In this document: positions 62,520-64,000 of the stretch, piece by piece | How the letters are laid out: every line of letters starts with the position of its first letter | Numbering within the stretch: the stretch's first letter is position 1 | DNA from: Mixophyes australis | Taxonomy: Eukaryota; Chordata; Amphibia; Anura; Limnodynastidae | Assembly: GCA_036250195.1 (NCBI GenBank) | Contig: JAVHZZ010000003.1 | Location: 56,605,021-56,669,020 of the forward strand | Reading direction: 5' to 3' | DNA: 64,000 bases | The notes under the pieces: model-generated | Told to the model about the DNA's origin: nothing | Database searches by the model: none | What the model saw: the letters and a program-made list of their open reading frames with translations, nothing else | Made by a program: the position numbers and the translations under genes

Positions 62520-63540
62520 ATGCCTCTTCCTCCAGCACAGAAAAGCGTAACAGTTGCAAGATGTACACATTTAAGCGTCAGTCTCCTCCACAGATCATAA
62601 TCAGATGCTAATACTTTCTCTTCATCTCCACACACTTCTGCATAATACTTAGAAGCCAACAGCATGTTACATACCAGCTGCTGCTGCTACTGGGAGCAGT
62701 AGTTCTACAGGCACAGACCCCAGGTTGCATCACACAGGCTTTGCAAATTGACCTGCTCACCTGATCGCAGGCATACAGTTGGACAATTACAGATCCTCAG
62801 GACCTCTATCCCACTCTTCAGGGACTCCTCTGCCACGCAGTTTCCAACCTCCACGTCAGCCGCACTTCCCATATAGTCGGGCTGCACTATCCCTTTACCT
62901 CATGGGGATCTGTCCAAGGGGGGGACTCCATTGGGTACTTGATAAGAGACGCTCTCAGATTCTCACTGTCTTTCTCCCTGTAGTGCCAACCTATGCCTAC
63001 TGTGGTGGTGATGTTTCTGGGGTACCCCTGAAGATGAAGATCCCCCTGCTGGTATCTTGCTGTGGCCCTTCAACTGTTGGGGCTCTCCCGCTCTCTCTCA
63101 TTTTACAGGCCCCGGTGGCAGCCACTTTCAATATGTTGGGGGTACCCCAGGCTCTGATGAGTACTTAGCTACCACCTGGTATTTAGAGGCCTAAACACTC
63201 TAATGGGGTCATTAACATACTTCCCGCTGCAACTGCCGCACACCCTTCCATTTCTAGACCCAAATGAGCCTTTCAACTAATGGTGTACTTCTCCACACTT
63301 ACCCCTACAGGAAAGATTAAAGACTCACAGCATTAACCATGCACCCTCCTTCTCAAATGCTGAGGGATCCTGGGACATCCTCCTCTCCTGGTCCATGACC
63401 CCTCTGCCCTGGTTACACGACTGTCTATGTCCCCAGTGCCTGTGTGCAGCCTCACTGCACTAAACACCCCGCCCTCTCCAGTGACCTTGCCTATTGTCAC
63501 TGAAGGGGGGCAGAGCCTAGGAAAGTAACACTATGTGTTA
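62520..63540. other. GC-rich unclassified segment, possible repeat
   Basis: A 129-codon + frame (62779-63168) is rich in Pro, Leu and Val, with no motif that I know. Composition differs from the surrounding AT-rich DNA, and the segment may be part of an LTR element or other repeat. It could also be chance. No splice sites or start context argue for a host gene. Confidence 0.3.
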
Positions 63541-63905
63541 CACTAAAATATGACCAATTATAGTTTTGCACATGTACTTCATGAAACATTGAGCTGATTT
63601 TAGTCATGTTGGGTGAAAGAGTGGTGACTGCCTTACACAGTCCTTGACCAGAGCACTACCAGATGTGGACAGGGATCTGAAAATTGGTAAATCAGCCAGG
63701 AATAGTGACATTCTAGATGGCTTGCTTGTGGTAACTAGTACTGGAACCAACACACAAGAAAGTAAATCTAGATTTAGGTCTCACAAACTTGGTGTTGAGT
63801 ATAGGTAACATGGTTTAATGTACAGGCAACAGTAAAGTCGAACCGCACCAAAAAAAAAGGTTTTCGTTTTTTAGAAAGGCTGATTTTGCTCATATGTAAT
63901 CAAAC

Positions 63906-64000
63906 ACACTATATGGATAAAAGTATTCAGATGCTTGACCATTACATCAATAGGGACTGTAATGACATTGTATTCAAATACATATACTTTAATATGGAGT
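63906..64000 (+). mobile_element. Tc1/mariner-like element, left end, cut by window edge
   Basis: CACTATATGGATAAAAGTAT, then CCATTACATCAATAGGGACT, then TTTAATATGGAGT closely resembles the terminal inverted repeat of a Tc1/mariner group common in fish and frogs (CACTATATGGACAAAAGTAT type). The rest lies beyond the window. The flanking base pair is not a clean TA, so the exact edge is unsure. Confidence 0.6.

Overview
The window looks like a vertebrate genome, most likely an anuran amphibian. It holds one host gene, spliced and read on the + strand, in a sea of transposable elements. The gene is recognised from its protein as EIPR1 (TSSC1), a WD40 protein that binds the EARP and GARP tethering complexes. 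The four exons found (12245-12381, 20577-20744, 25356-25523, 44155-44329) join in frame and encode the last 215 residues up to the stop codon. Earlier exons must lie upstream of base 1. The amphibian guess rests on the repeat mix: L1 and L2/CR1 LINEs, V-SINE-type SINEs, hAT elements and many palindromic MITEs. A fish or caecilian is not excluded.

Layout. 1-12244 is EIPR1 intron, with an L1 3' fragment, an internally deleted hAT copy inserted in a ~63-bp tandem array, several MITEs, and an inverted-repeat DNA element that carries a nested L2 3' fragment. 12382-20576 is intron with a V-SINE, a palindromic retroposon with a 14-bp target duplication, and a hAT MITE with a perfect 8-bp target duplication. 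20745-25355 is intron with a 41-bp minisatellite and a Harbinger-like MITE. 25524-44154 is the last intron (18.6 kb). It holds a 7.6-kb hAT transposon with an intact 995-residue BED/hAT transposase (31736-34723), flanked inside by large tandem arrays and inserted next to an AT-rich palindrome.

After the EIPR1 stop and AATAAA signal (44451) no host gene is visible to the end of the window. That part holds a nearly full-length minus-strand L2-type LINE with a 73-bp monomer array as its 5' leader (46535-51353), a 5'-truncated but young L1 (52351-54652, 14-bp target duplication, one nonsense codon), an older L2 split by an 854-bp retroposon with its own 14-bp duplication, further MITEs, and the start of a Tc1/mariner-like element at the right edge.

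The most interesting material is the intact hAT with its array-rich non-coding parts, and a two-copy retroposon family that shares a GAAACGCGT hairpin motif and 14-bp target duplications. Coordinates of repeat edges are read by eye and may be off by a few bases unless a target duplication fixes them.
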